DNA of 8,354 nucleotides, from assembly GCA_028688535.1 (NCBI GenBank), contig JAQTXY010000059.1:1-8354 (forward strand). The letters are read 5' to 3'. This document shows, in pieces, positions 1-6,093 of this stretch (its first letter is position 1; every line of letters starts with the position of its first letter). Below the pieces are notes generated by a model. It was not told the origin of the DNA. It worked only from the letters and a program-made list of their open reading frames with translations, and did no database searches. The position numbers and the translations under genes were made by a program. The stretch is from Methanothrix sp. (GTDB lineage Archaea; Halobacteriota; Methanosarcinia; Methanotrichales; Methanotrichaceae).

Positions 1-369
1 TTTTGCATTGGGCACTTCATGAACCATATAGAAAGCCAGAGCAAAATCAACCTTCTCGGATAATCCGATCCTGTCCGAACCGCTCTTATGGGTGATTATT
101 CTTGATTCCAGTCCCTGCTGGGCCGCTTTTTTCCTCAAGATTTGGAGCATTTCATCCTGGATATCAACTGCAATGACTCTTCCCGATTCGCCTACCATTT
201 TCGCCATAGCGATGGAAAAAGTACCTGGCCCGCATCCTAGATCGAGAACGGTCTGTCCCGGTTTTATATGCCCACCCAGGATTTCTTGAGGATTATGGAT
301 TAGCCTGCGAATTGGATTGTCTAGAGCGTAGGCAATCTTCCAGGAACAGATGCGTGATGTCTCGCTCAT
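1..369 (-). CDS. Class I SAM-dependent methyltransferase, N-terminal 123 residues (partial)
   Basis: The reading frame starts at an ATG at 369 and stays open for 123 codons to the window edge, so the C-terminus is missing. Residues 41-53 read VLDLGCGPGTFSI, the glycine-rich SAM-binding motif I. Residues 65-74 read VIAVDIQDEM, with the acidic residue D69 that in this family binds the ribose hydroxyls of SAM. Residues 108-119 (DFALAFYMVHEV) fit motif II. This is the Methyltransf_11/25/UbiE-like Rossmann fold. The substrate cannot be told from this part; the family methylates small molecules, quinones, arsenite or proteins. The start is supported by GAGGT at 376-380, six bases upstream. It is divergent from the exported-protein gene at 579. 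The fold is near certain, the exact role unknown. Confidence 0.9.
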   Translation of the reverse strand, partial: MSETSRICSWKIAYALDNPIRRLIHNPQEILGGHIKPGQTVLDLGCGPGTFSIAMAKMVGESGRVIAVDIQDEMLQILRKKAAQQGLESRIITHKSGSDRIGLSEKVDFALAFYMVHEVPNAK

Positions 370-375
370 TTCATT

Positions 376-380
376 ACCTC
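376..380 (-). promoter_or_regulatory. Ribosome binding site of the methyltransferase
   Basis: Read leftward, the bases are GAGGT, followed by a six-base spacer and the ATG at 369. This matches the archaeal anti-Shine-Dalgarno sequence and fixes the methyltransferase start. Confidence 0.6.
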
Positions 381-405
381 ATGGTGGATTGCATCACTCG
401 CATGG

Positions 406-449
406 CATATACTCGTTCCTGTGGATAAAGGTGGTGCACCTCTATATAG
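406..449 (-). promoter_or_regulatory. Candidate promoter region of the methyltransferase
   Basis: Two TATA-like elements lie upstream of the leftward gene. TATATG at 406-411 would place transcription start near 383 and give a short leader holding the GAGGT site. CTATATAG at 442-449 would give a leader of about 50 bases. The second is itself a palindrome and touches GGTGCACC (433-440), another perfect palindrome. Which element is used cannot be decided from sequence alone. Confidence 0.35.
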
Positions 450-466
450 CATGCGAGGTTCTCAGT

Positions 467-475
467 CTTAAATAA
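467..475 (+). promoter_or_regulatory. Candidate TATA box of the CPAC exported-protein gene
   Basis: CTTAAATAA resembles the archaeal TATA consensus. Transcription would start around 497. That excludes a TTG start at 483 and leaves a leader of roughly 60-80 bases before the ATG at 555 or 579. Evidence is consensus similarity and position only. Confidence 0.35.
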
Positions 476-578
476 ATGAGTTTTGGCTTTGGCCTTATCA
501 AGGCGTCAGGGAGATAAGCAAGGAACTGAAAAGAAGGTCGGCGAAGGCATTGATATGGCTCCTTGTTTGGGATTAATT

Positions 579-1196
579 ATGAGAAATTCATGGCTCCTAC
601 TTATTCTCACATCTATGTTTATATCCGGTTCAGCTCAAGCTACATTAGCGAATTGCCCGGCATGCATGGGAACACAACCGGATTGGACACAAAGCGCTAC
701 TGCCTTTTTGGAAGGAAAGCCCATTCAAGACGCATCATCCACTCTGAGCGGTCCACAGCAGGCCAGACTGCTAAATGCACAAATCGATGCAAGGAAAAAA
801 GCAAGTCAAACTTCAAATGCGACGGGCAATTCAATGCAAAACGTGACGGCATCGTTCGACATTGACCTGAATGAGATACGCGCTGTGCCCAATCCCGCAA
901 ATTTCAATGATGAAGTTAAAATAATAGCAGTCTTCGGGAATACCAGCTTTAACTCAACAGCTTCGAACAACCCATCGATAGTAATAAATCTAACCCATCT
1001 TACGGTCTATGCCGACATCATCAACTCATCTGGATTTAATGTTGGCAAGGTAAATCTGAAACCATCATCTGAGAATGGATATTTTGGAATCTGGAATGCC
1101 AGTGTCGAATCGGGCATCTATAATGCAACAATCGAGGCATCTGGTCCTGACGGATCAAAGACGTTCAATGAAGCCCTACAAATAGCGGTAATATGA
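579..1196 (+). CDS. Small exported, sequon-rich surface protein with CPAC motif (hypothetical)
   Basis: From the ATG at 579 the product has 205 residues. It opens with a clear signal peptide: residues 1-21 run from MRNSW through a leucine-rich core to a SAQA cleavage context. An in-frame ATG at 555, with GAAGG seven bases upstream, is an alternative start that adds eight residues. A TTG at 483 is less likely. After the signal come CPAC (C26, C29) and a helical, charged stretch ending near residue 80. The C-terminal half is beta-rich and Ig-like, and ends with an AVI tail. Eight N-X-S/T sequons (proline excluded) can be counted, suggesting archaeal N-glycosylation outside the cell. CPAC could bind metal, form a disulfide or be redox active; nothing visible decides. 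I do not recognise the family. It lies 72 bases upstream of the TATA-driven beta-helix gene and may be functionally linked to it. Confidence 0.8.
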   Translation: MRNSWLLLILTSMFISGSAQATLANCPACMGTQPDWTQSATAFLEGKPIQDASSTLSGPQQARLLNAQIDARKKASQTSNATGNSMQNVTASFDIDLNEIRAVPNPANFNDEVKIIAVFGNTSFNSTASNNPSIVINLTHLTVYADIINSSGFNVGKVNLKPSSENGYFGIWNASVESGIYNATIEASGPDGSKTFNEALQIAVI

Positions 1197-1240
1197 ATTC
1201 CTGGTAAATATAGGTAAATAGGAATCCTCTTCAGCAAGTA

Positions 1241-1248
1241 TTTATACA
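1241..1248 (+). promoter_or_regulatory. TATA box of the beta-helix protein gene
   Basis: TTTATACA is a good archaeal TATA match. Transcription start is predicted near 1270, which gives a leader of about 22 bases containing GGAGGG and leading to the GTG at 1293. This geometry argues against the upstream ATG at 1269 as the start. Confidence 0.5.
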
Positions 1249-1277
1249 TAATAGGTGAAATATTTAGCATGCGAAGT

Positions 1278-1283
1278 GGAGGG
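1278..1283 (+). promoter_or_regulatory. Ribosome binding site that decides the GTG start at 1293
   Basis: GGAGGG is followed by a nine-base spacer and GTG. It is a much stronger Shine-Dalgarno match than GGTGA at 1254-1258, ten bases before the ATG at 1269. It also lies inside the transcript predicted from the TATA box at 1241-1248. Confidence 0.6.
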
Positions 1284-1292
1284 TACTTAGAA

Positions 1293-2024
1293 GTGGATTT
1301 AACACCTCATGCAAAAAAATTGTTTCTGATTATTTCAATAATGTTAACTAGTTCCCTCGCATGTGCAAATGGGGCCACTTTAATTGTAGGGAATAGCTCA
1401 GAAGGTTACGAAAGCATTCAAGAGGCGATAAATTCGGCTAGCGTAGGGGATGAAATATTGGTTAATCCCGGAACTTACTACGAAAATATCGTTGTAGATA
1501 AGCGCTTAGATCTTATTGGGTTGAAAAATCCGGTTATTGATGCAGGGGGCGATTATTTCAAAGGTCCGGGAGTGACTATACTTGCTGATGGTGTATTGAT
1601 GGAAGGTTTTACCATTGTGAATTCCACAAATACCGCAGGAGATCCGTTATCGGGCGCAGGGGTATTTGTAAGATCAAATAATAACACTATTAACGGAAAT
1701 ATATTAGAGAATAACTATCGCAGTGGAATCAAAGTTCTGGGGGGATATAATAACACGATTACCAATAATAGTGTTGATAGCAATTTTGAAGGTATATTAG
1801 TATCCGATTCGCATAGTAATAAGATTACACTTAACCACATAAACAACAATAATAATGTTGGAATTTTTATTTCAGGTTCCTCTGAACGGAATTTGATAAG
1901 ATATAACATTATAGATAATAACTCACGAGGAGTATTATTGATGGGTGCAGGTGTTAACGATATTACTAAAAATGATGTTTTTGATAATAAATTGAAAAAT
2001 TTTGAGACATCCTATACTAACTGA
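1293..2024 (+). CDS. Exported NosD-like right-handed parallel beta-helix protein
   Basis: Reading from GTG at 1293, the protein has 243 residues. Residues 1-28 form a signal peptide (two lysines, a hydrophobic core, then an ACANGA cleavage region). Residues about 29-65 carry the YESIQEAINSA...GDEILVNPGTYYEN signature that caps NosD/CASH and pectate-lyase-like beta-helices. From about residue 118 there are at least five coils of 22-24 residues with the pattern G(I/V)x(I/V)...NxI..N.(I/V)..N (PbH1 repeats), rich in asparagine ladders. The family binds or cleaves polysaccharides or acts as structural surface protein; no catalytic residues can be assigned. The chain stops just after the last coil and is short for the family. 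The gene is AT-rich. An ATG at 1269 would add eight residues but fits the promoter and ribosome site less well. The glycosidase-like gene follows after 104 bases on the same strand. Confidence 0.88.
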   Translation: MDLTPHAKKLFLIISIMLTSSLACANGATLIVGNSSEGYESIQEAINSASVGDEILVNPGTYYENIVVDKRLDLIGLKNPVIDAGGDYFKGPGVTILADGVLMEGFTIVNSTNTAGDPLSGAGVFVRSNNNTINGNILENNYRSGIKVLGGYNNTITNNSVDSNFEGILVSDSHSNKITLNHINNNNNVGIFISGSSERNLIRYNIIDNNSRGVLLMGAGVNDITKNDVFDNKLKNFETSYTN

Positions 2025-2119
2025 TCCCGGCGGCCATTCTCTCAAGCATTAGACGAAAGAAGGATTTTAGTCAGCAATTCCTCAATTTGATTCAGGATTT
2101 GTGGATAATCTTAAATCCA

Positions 2120-2123
2120 GGAG
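2120..2123 (+). promoter_or_regulatory. Ribosome binding site of the TIM-barrel protein gene
   Basis: GGAG within CCAGGAGAG lies five bases before the ATG at 2129. It supports that start over the upstream in-frame TTG at 2087. A second GGAG at 2147-2150 precedes an in-frame ATG at 2162, a weaker alternative with an 11-base spacer. Confidence 0.5.
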
Positions 2124-2128
2124 AGAAT

Positions 2129-3721
2129 ATGCAGTTTGTTTGTAATGGAGATATATCAGATATGATAATAAAGGGACTAGATCAAATAAGTTTTGGGATA
2201 ATATTTCTGGTCCTCATTTTAGCCCTTATATCGGCAATTTCTTCTCCCATCGTATTTTCATCAATGGCACAACAGGAAAAATCCGGATCAAAGGAAACTA
2301 ATCCTACAGAGATAATCATAGAAAAAAACTATGACGAAAATAATGATTACACATATATAAATGGCTCACTTGATTTTGAAAGGAAATTTGACGGAGAATC
2401 ATCTAACACATTACAAATTGAGTCGAACTGGATAGATGTTGGTTTGCCTGAAAATCCGTATAAATCTTCAGCTCCTCCACTGGTAAATTCCAATAACCAA
2501 CAAGCGGTATTGACCACAATAAAGCAGGGTTTTATAGGAGTATATCATCCGTTCAAAGGAAGAGTTTATGCAGGAACAGGCATATCTGAGGATGAGGATC
2601 TTTATCAAGCTTATCATTTTGGTGTGAACGGCATAATAAATGACCCGAGTTATGGTGCATACGATTTTAGAGAAAATATCGAAAAGCATTGTCAGGAATT
2701 TGATACTAACCTGGTTTATGGAATAATTCGACCGCCTTCCGAAAGAGGGGTCGTTAATAATCCCAATGATACTAAGCTATGGGAACCAGCTTCTCCATCA
2801 GGAATGATACAAGCAGCTGCGAGGTTCTCCAAGCTGTCTTCAATTTTTCCCCAAATAAGAGGTGTGATAATCGATGATTTTTGGGCTAACTATTACGGAA
2901 ATACCATTACTCTGGAAGATATGAAAAATATAAAAGGTGCTCTGTCCGGGAAAAAAATGTTGCCGGATGGTTCGGTTGATCTTGAATCACGCTCAGCTAC
3001 ACCAGATTTGCAATTGTTCATTGTGACATACGGGGGCGAGTTGAAGATTTCCCCAGATAAAGATATAATAGAGATGATCGATGGTGTCAACTTCTGGCTC
3101 TATGACCAGGAGGATTCCTATAACAAATTCGACCTATATTTAAGTGCCCTCGAAGCCCATTATCCAAATAAAGAGTTGATCACAGGCGTATATATTCATA
3201 ATGGAGATTATGGAGATATGTCCAATCAATCCATCTCCTATATGATAGATAAGGGCATACACCTTTATGAAAAAGGTTTATCATCTGGAATACTTTTATT
3301 TTCAGGATATTGGCTGGTTAAGAACTATATCTCAGAAGAGAGAAGCCAGAAGATTGGGCTTTCTGATATTTTTCATAGCAATTATTATCCGTATCTCGGT
3401 GAGATCAATTGTCAAGTGGTGGATGATGAAACCTCGCGGCCGCTGCAAGGAGTGAAAATCAAGATCTACTTCAATATGGCTGGAAAGATTACTGCCGCGG
3501 GGAAGACTACCAATGAACAGGGGATATTTCGCTTTTCAGGATATGCAGGTAGATCCGCAGGTGCTTCATATAGCTTCACAGCCAAGAAAGACGGATATAA
3601 TCCTTACAATGGAGTGTTCACTATGGAGGCAAAAAAAGCCATAAATCTGCCTTCAATAAATCTCAAACGATTCGAACTGGATATTGAGAGTCCTGTTGAA
3701 TCCCATAGTGCAGGTCTTTAG
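2129..3721 (+). CDS. Membrane-anchored TIM-barrel glycosidase-like protein with C-terminal carboxypeptidase-regulatory-like domain
   Basis: From the ATG at 2129 the product has 530 residues. Residues about 21-45 form one strongly hydrophobic segment, a signal anchor or uncleaved signal placing the rest outside the cell. Residues about 47-130 are a polar linker plus a beta-rich stretch. Residues about 134-415 alternate strands and helices as in a TIM barrel: GFIGVYH, GVNGIIND, NLVYGIIRPP, RGVIIDDFW (246-252), LQLFIVTYGG, DGVNFWLYD, LITGVYIH, GILLFSGYW. The IIDDFW strand end (D249, D250) is where many glycoside hydrolases and deacetylase-like barrels keep catalytic acids, so these are candidate active-site residues. 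Residues 424-513 (GEINCQVVDDETSRPLQGVKI...) are a CarboxypepD_reg/PEGA-like beta-sandwich, common in surface proteins. The specific enzyme family and substrate are not recognisable. The gene may be co-transcribed with the beta-helix gene. The fold is likely; the activity is inferred. Confidence 0.85.
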   Translation: MQFVCNGDISDMIIKGLDQISFGIIFLVLILALISAISSPIVFSSMAQQEKSGSKETNPTEIIIEKNYDENNDYTYINGSLDFERKFDGESSNTLQIESNWIDVGLPENPYKSSAPPLVNSNNQQAVLTTIKQGFIGVYHPFKGRVYAGTGISEDEDLYQAYHFGVNGIINDPSYGAYDFRENIEKHCQEFDTNLVYGIIRPPSERGVVNNPNDTKLWEPASPSGMIQAAARFSKLSSIFPQIRGVIIDDFWANYYGNTITLEDMKNIKGALSGKKMLPDGSVDLESRSATPDLQLFIVTYGGELKISPDKDIIEMIDGVNFWLYDQEDSYNKFDLYLSALEAHYPNKELITGVYIHNGDYGDMSNQSISYMIDKGIHLYEKGLSSGILLFSGYWLVKNYISEERSQKIGLSDIFHSNYYPYLGEINCQVVDDETSRPLQGVKIKIYFNMAGKITAAGKTTNEQGIFRFSGYAGRSAGASYSFTAKKDGYNPYNGVFTMEAKKAINLPSINLKRFELDIESPVESHSAGL

Positions 3722-3797
3722 AAAACAATATCAAGTGACAAAACCATATTTTAATACCAAGGAATATGATTGCCCCTTGCGCATATGAATAGTTAGG

Positions 3798-3882
3798 TGC
3801 GGGGAATGGGATTCGAACCCACGAACACCTTCGTGACTGGACCCTGAATCCAGCGCCTTTGACCTGGCTTGGCAATCCCCGC
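3798..3882 (-). tRNA. tRNA-Leu (anticodon CAG)
   Basis: Read leftward from 3882, the 85-base sequence folds as a type II tRNA. The acceptor arm GCGGGGA pairs fully with TCCCCGC. The D-stem is GCC/GGC. The anticodon stem CTGGA/TCCAG encloses the seven-base loop TTCAGGG, so the anticodon is CAG and it reads CUG. A variable arm with a short GAA/TTC stem follows, and the T-arm has the TTCGAAT loop. The discriminator base is A, as expected for leucine. CCA is not encoded, because the bases after the discriminator read CCT. The regular seven-base loop leaves no room for an intron at the usual 37/38 site. Confidence 0.95.
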
Positions 3883-3913
3883 AAAAGATGCAGGCTTCCT
3901 CATGCAGTAGTAG

Positions 3914-3920
3914 TATTTAA
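3914..3920 (-). promoter_or_regulatory. Candidate TATA box of tRNA-Leu
   Basis: Leftward, the bases are TTAAATA, centred about 35 bases before the mature 5' end of the tRNA. That leaves a short 5' leader to be removed by RNase P. The position fits archaeal tRNA promoters; the call rests on consensus and spacing. Confidence 0.45.
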
Positions 3921-4330
3921 CTGTATTCTTTGCACGCCTCCAGCCATTGCCTTTCTCTCAGCCTTTCGTCGCATGGACTGCTGGGCAAAAGTGACAGGCG
4001 AAGAAGGCCGCAAGAGCAAATCCTCTGATTTCGTAAATTGCGTTAGCGGCAAAATATCCAAGCCTCCCCCGCGTTGAGGGGAGCCTCGCTCGCTTGTGCG
4101 CATAGCACCCGCGCGCAGCACCAAATGCGAAAGAAGCCGTGCAGATCGAGAGAAACCATATCTGCCTCGAAATGCACACCTCCGATCCAACCTTCGAAAA
4201 GCAGCCCATCCCAGAACGCGCTCTGCCCGATTATGTGCGCTCTACCGCTCGCGCCTGTATGCTCAGTGGCCACTGCTAGTGATAATAACATCAATAGCTG
4301 AAGCAGCACGCCGCACTTGCGATATTTCCA

Positions 4331-4345
4331 GAAAAATGAAAAATC
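4331..4345 (-). terminator. Candidate T-rich terminator of nadA
   Basis: Read leftward, the bases are GATTTTTCATTTTTC, two runs of five T, starting about 33 bases after the nadA stop. Archaeal RNA polymerase terminates at such U-rich tracts without needing a hairpin. If used, it ends the nadA transcript before the gene-poor stretch. Confidence 0.45.
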
Positions 4346-4377
4346 GGTTAATAACAATCAGCTAATCTGCTAACCCG

Positions 4378-5280
4378 TTAAATTTTAACCGCCAGCATCC
4401 TCTCAATCGACCGGCGCGCCCTGGCCGCAATCTCCTCGGGCACAGTCACCTGCGGCTCCAGGGTTTGCAGCGCTCGCAAGACCTTGAAAAGGTCGGTCTT
4501 CTTCATATTCTGGCATATGGCGTTCATGGCTAAAGGATAAAACTCCTTATCCGGATTTTCTTTCTTTAGCCGGTAGATCATGCCCTCTTCCGTGCCGATG
4601 ATAAACTCCCTGGCCGCGCTGGCTTTGGCATGTCTGCCCATTCCGGCGGTGCTGTAGGTGAAATCTGCCTCATCGATGACCTCAGGCCGGCACTCCGGGT
4701 GCACCAATACCTCTGCCCGGGGATGCTCTGCCCTGGCGGCTTTTACCTCCTCTGCGGTCAGGTGGTCGTGCACATAGCAGTAGCCGTTCCAGGGAATGAT
4801 CTTCTTGTCAGTAAAACGGGCCACGTAGGCGGCCAGATTTCTGTCCGGCACAAAGATAACCTCTTTCTCAGAGAGGGATGCTACCACCTGCACGCCATTA
4901 GCAGAGGTGCAACAGACATCGCTTTCTGCTTTTATCTCAGCCGTCGAGTTTACGTAGCAAACCACAGCCGCTTCTGGATGGAGGGCTTTGAGGTCGCGAA
5001 GCTGATCGGGCGTGATCATGTGGGCCATAGGGCACCAGGCACCCTTCACCGGCAAGACGACCTTCTTTTCTGGGGAGAGAATAGCTGCTGTCTCTGCCAT
5101 GAAGTCCACGCCGCAAAAGATGATGACCTCTGTGTCCAGGCGTGCTGCCGCCCGGGAGAGCTCCAGGGAGTCGCCCACCAAGTCGGCTACATCCTGCACT
5201 TCGGGTATCTGGTAGTTATGAGCCAGTATGGTCGCCTGACGCTCTTCTTTTAAAGCAAGAATATCTTTTATCGCTGTCAT
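4378..5280 (-). CDS. nadA: Quinolinate synthase A (iron-sulfur enzyme of de novo NAD synthesis)
   Basis: The product has 300 residues, the usual length for archaeal NadA. The enzyme condenses iminoaspartate with dihydroxyacetone phosphate to quinolinate in the cytoplasm, using a [4Fe-4S] cluster held by three cysteines. These are visible as C83 (GAWCPMAH), C168 (WNGYCYVH) and C256 (NAICQNM), with the spacing known from characterised NadA proteins. Substrate-site motifs are also present: AHNYQ (20-24), GDS (36-38), YVNS (109-112), TSAN (125-128), HPEC (194-197) and ST (210-211). The remaining cysteines (C56, C108, C123, C124, C197) are outside the ligand set. The start is supported by a TATA element at 5321-5329 that gives a leader of about 18 bases with a weak AGGG. 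No nadB, aspartate dehydrogenase or nadC is visible nearby, so NAD genes are not clustered here. All key residues are intact. Confidence 0.97.
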   Translation of the reverse strand: MTAIKDILALKEERQATILAHNYQIPEVQDVADLVGDSLELSRAAARLDTEVIIFCGVDFMAETAAILSPEKKVVLPVKGAWCPMAHMITPDQLRDLKALHPEAAVVCYVNSTAEIKAESDVCCTSANGVQVVASLSEKEVIFVPDRNLAAYVARFTDKKIIPWNGYCYVHDHLTAEEVKAARAEHPRAEVLVHPECRPEVIDEADFTYSTAGMGRHAKASAAREFIIGTEEGMIYRLKKENPDKEFYPLAMNAICQNMKKTDLFKVLRALQTLEPQVTVPEEIAARARRSIERMLAVKI

Positions 5281-5320
5281 AGAATTGGCCCTATTGTCAG
5301 AGAAACTATTATTTCAATCT

Positions 5321-5329
5321 TTTTAAATA
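5321..5329 (-). promoter_or_regulatory. nadA: TATA box of nadA
   Basis: Leftward, the element reads TATTTAAAA, centred about 45 bases before the nadA ATG. It predicts transcription start near 5298 and a short leader. It lies just downstream, in the nadA direction, of the paired palindromes at 5352-5383. Confidence 0.5.
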
Positions 5330-5351
5330 AGCACACTTAATATTATTATCT

Positions 5352-5368
5352 CAATTTAAGTTAAATTG
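5352..5368. repeat. Perfect 17-base palindrome upstream of nadA
   Basis: CAATTTAAGTTAAATTG has 8-base arms around one central G. It lies between the tfuA stop and the nadA TATA box, and is followed with no gap by a second palindrome. The likely role is a binding site for a dimeric transcription factor controlling nadA. A weak hairpin at the end of the ycaO-tfuA transcript is the alternative. Confidence 0.6.
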
Positions 5369-5383
5369 ATTTACATTGTAAAT
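5369..5383. repeat. Second perfect palindrome abutting the first, upstream of nadA
   Basis: ATTTACATTGTAAAT has 7-base arms around one central T. Its centre is 16 bases from that of the neighbouring palindrome. The arms differ in sequence from the first palindrome apart from the shared ATTTA/TAAAT character. It could be a second operator half-site pair or a site for a different regulator. Confidence 0.6.
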
Positions 5384-5436
5384 GGATTAACCCTAGTCCC
5401 TGCTCGTCCCCTTATGGCTGCGGGAAAGAGGACGAT

Positions 5437-6093
5437 TCATCTTGCCATATCTCTTACCCGTTCCAGGGCCAGAACTGCATCCTCCATCTTGAAGTCGCGC
5501 TTCTCTTTGGCCAGGAATTCGCGAAAACGCTGCAGTTCCTTTTCCTTCACCAGGCCGGAGACATCAGAAAGCATGCGCTCATAGCTCCGATCGGGAAAGT
5601 ATTGGGCCTCTGCGCAATGGAAGAGCTTGTCTTTGCAGGACGCGCTTATTATCCCCATCTGCCAGGCCAAATCCAAATTGAAACGAATGTTCACCAGGGG
5701 CTCGGAACTGGGCTCATAGGAGAATGGATCAAAGACAAGTGCCACTTCATCATCTGAGACCAGATGGCCGCTCTTGTAAGCCAGGTAGATCCTGCCTATG
5801 CCCTCCATGCCGTAAACGTCCAGCTCCGAGGCGCGCAGGGCTCCCATGCTTGAAGCGCCCAGTACCCTCGCTCCCGCCTCTAGTGCGTATATTACCTCCT
5901 TATGGGCTACCGAGCACTCCTGAAAGAAGACGCCATCTATGAGCAGAATGATCTTGGCTCCTTCTCTTGCCGCCTGGTAAATATCACCCCTCTTGGCAGG
6001 AGGCCGATAGTCAGCCTCCAAAATCTGCTTCGCCTTATCCAGAGATAGGCTTGGCCCTAGGAAGACGACTATTCCTGGCATTTTTACGGGCAT
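5437..6093 (-). CDS. tfuA: TfuA-like protein, partner of YcaO in peptide thioamidation
   Basis: Starting at the ATG at 6093, the product has 218 residues. TfuA proteins work with YcaO enzymes and are thought to supply or activate sulfur for replacing a backbone carbonyl oxygen by sulfur. In methanogens the pair makes the thioglycine of McrA. Family motifs are clear: VFLGPSLS (10-17), KRGDIYQA (34-41), LLIDGVFF (50-57), VAHKEVIYAL (62-71) and GASSMGALRASEL (79-91), followed by an IYLAYKSG...DDEVA block. The C-terminus is helical and charged. The start is fixed by GAGGTG five bases upstream; longer in-frame reading to 6153 lacks such a site. The gene begins inside ycaO with a 59-base overlap, which implies co-transcription and coupled translation. 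Confidence 0.93.
   Translation of the reverse strand: MPVKMPGIVVFLGPSLSLDKAKQILEADYRPPAKRGDIYQAAREGAKIILLIDGVFFQECSVAHKEVIYALEAGARVLGASSMGALRASELDVYGMEGIGRIYLAYKSGHLVSDDEVALVFDPFSYEPSSEPLVNIRFNLDLAWQMGIISASCKDKLFHCAEAQYFPDRSYERMLSDVSGLVKEKELQRFREFLAKEKRDFKMEDAVLALERVRDMAR

Larger units (their letters stand above)
3900..4357 (-). other. Gene-poor stretch between tRNA-Leu and nadA; possible decayed exported-protein gene
   Basis: No confident gene lies between the tRNA and nadA (about 495 bases). Leftward, one frame runs 4357-4043 (104 codons) and contains a signal-peptide-like segment (RKCGVLLQLLMLLSLAVA), then a plausible exported-type stretch with WIGGVHFEADM and LDLHGFFR. That frame then becomes arginine/cysteine-rich and stops. 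A second leftward frame (4190-3900) reads as ordinary protein near its end, with LDILPLTQFTKSEDLL. A single frameshift around 4090-4130 would join the two into a protein of about 150 residues. A third frame (4209-3958) is also open. No ribosome site supports any start, and the end of the second frame runs into the tRNA promoter. It could equally be chance open frames in GC-rich intergenic DNA. Confidence 0.3.

Noticed and set aside
92..289. Rightward open frame of 65 codons
   Set aside because: Antisense to the methyltransferase SAM-binding region.
1197..1225. Inverted repeat ATTCCT/AGGAAT after the CPAC gene stop
   Set aside because: Six-base AT-rich stem with a 17-base loop and no T-tract directly after it; too weak to call a terminator.
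447..1274. Ten-base repeat TAGCATGCGA at 447-456 and 1265-1274, near two gene starts
   Set aside because: A ten-base match is expected several times by chance in a window this size, and the surrounding bases do not align.
1680..2010. AAT-rich repeats in the beta-helix gene, considered as tandem DNA repeats
   Set aside because: The periodicity is at protein level (22-24 residue coils with asparagine ladders); the DNA copies are diverged.
3663..3884. Leftward open frame of 73 codons
   Set aside because: It runs through the tRNA-Leu gene and the end of the TIM-barrel gene, so it is a shadow.
4630..5253. Long rightward open frame of 207 codons
   Set aside because: It lies antisense within nadA, whose catalytic cysteines and motifs are all intact; its translation has no recognisable motif and no ribosome site.
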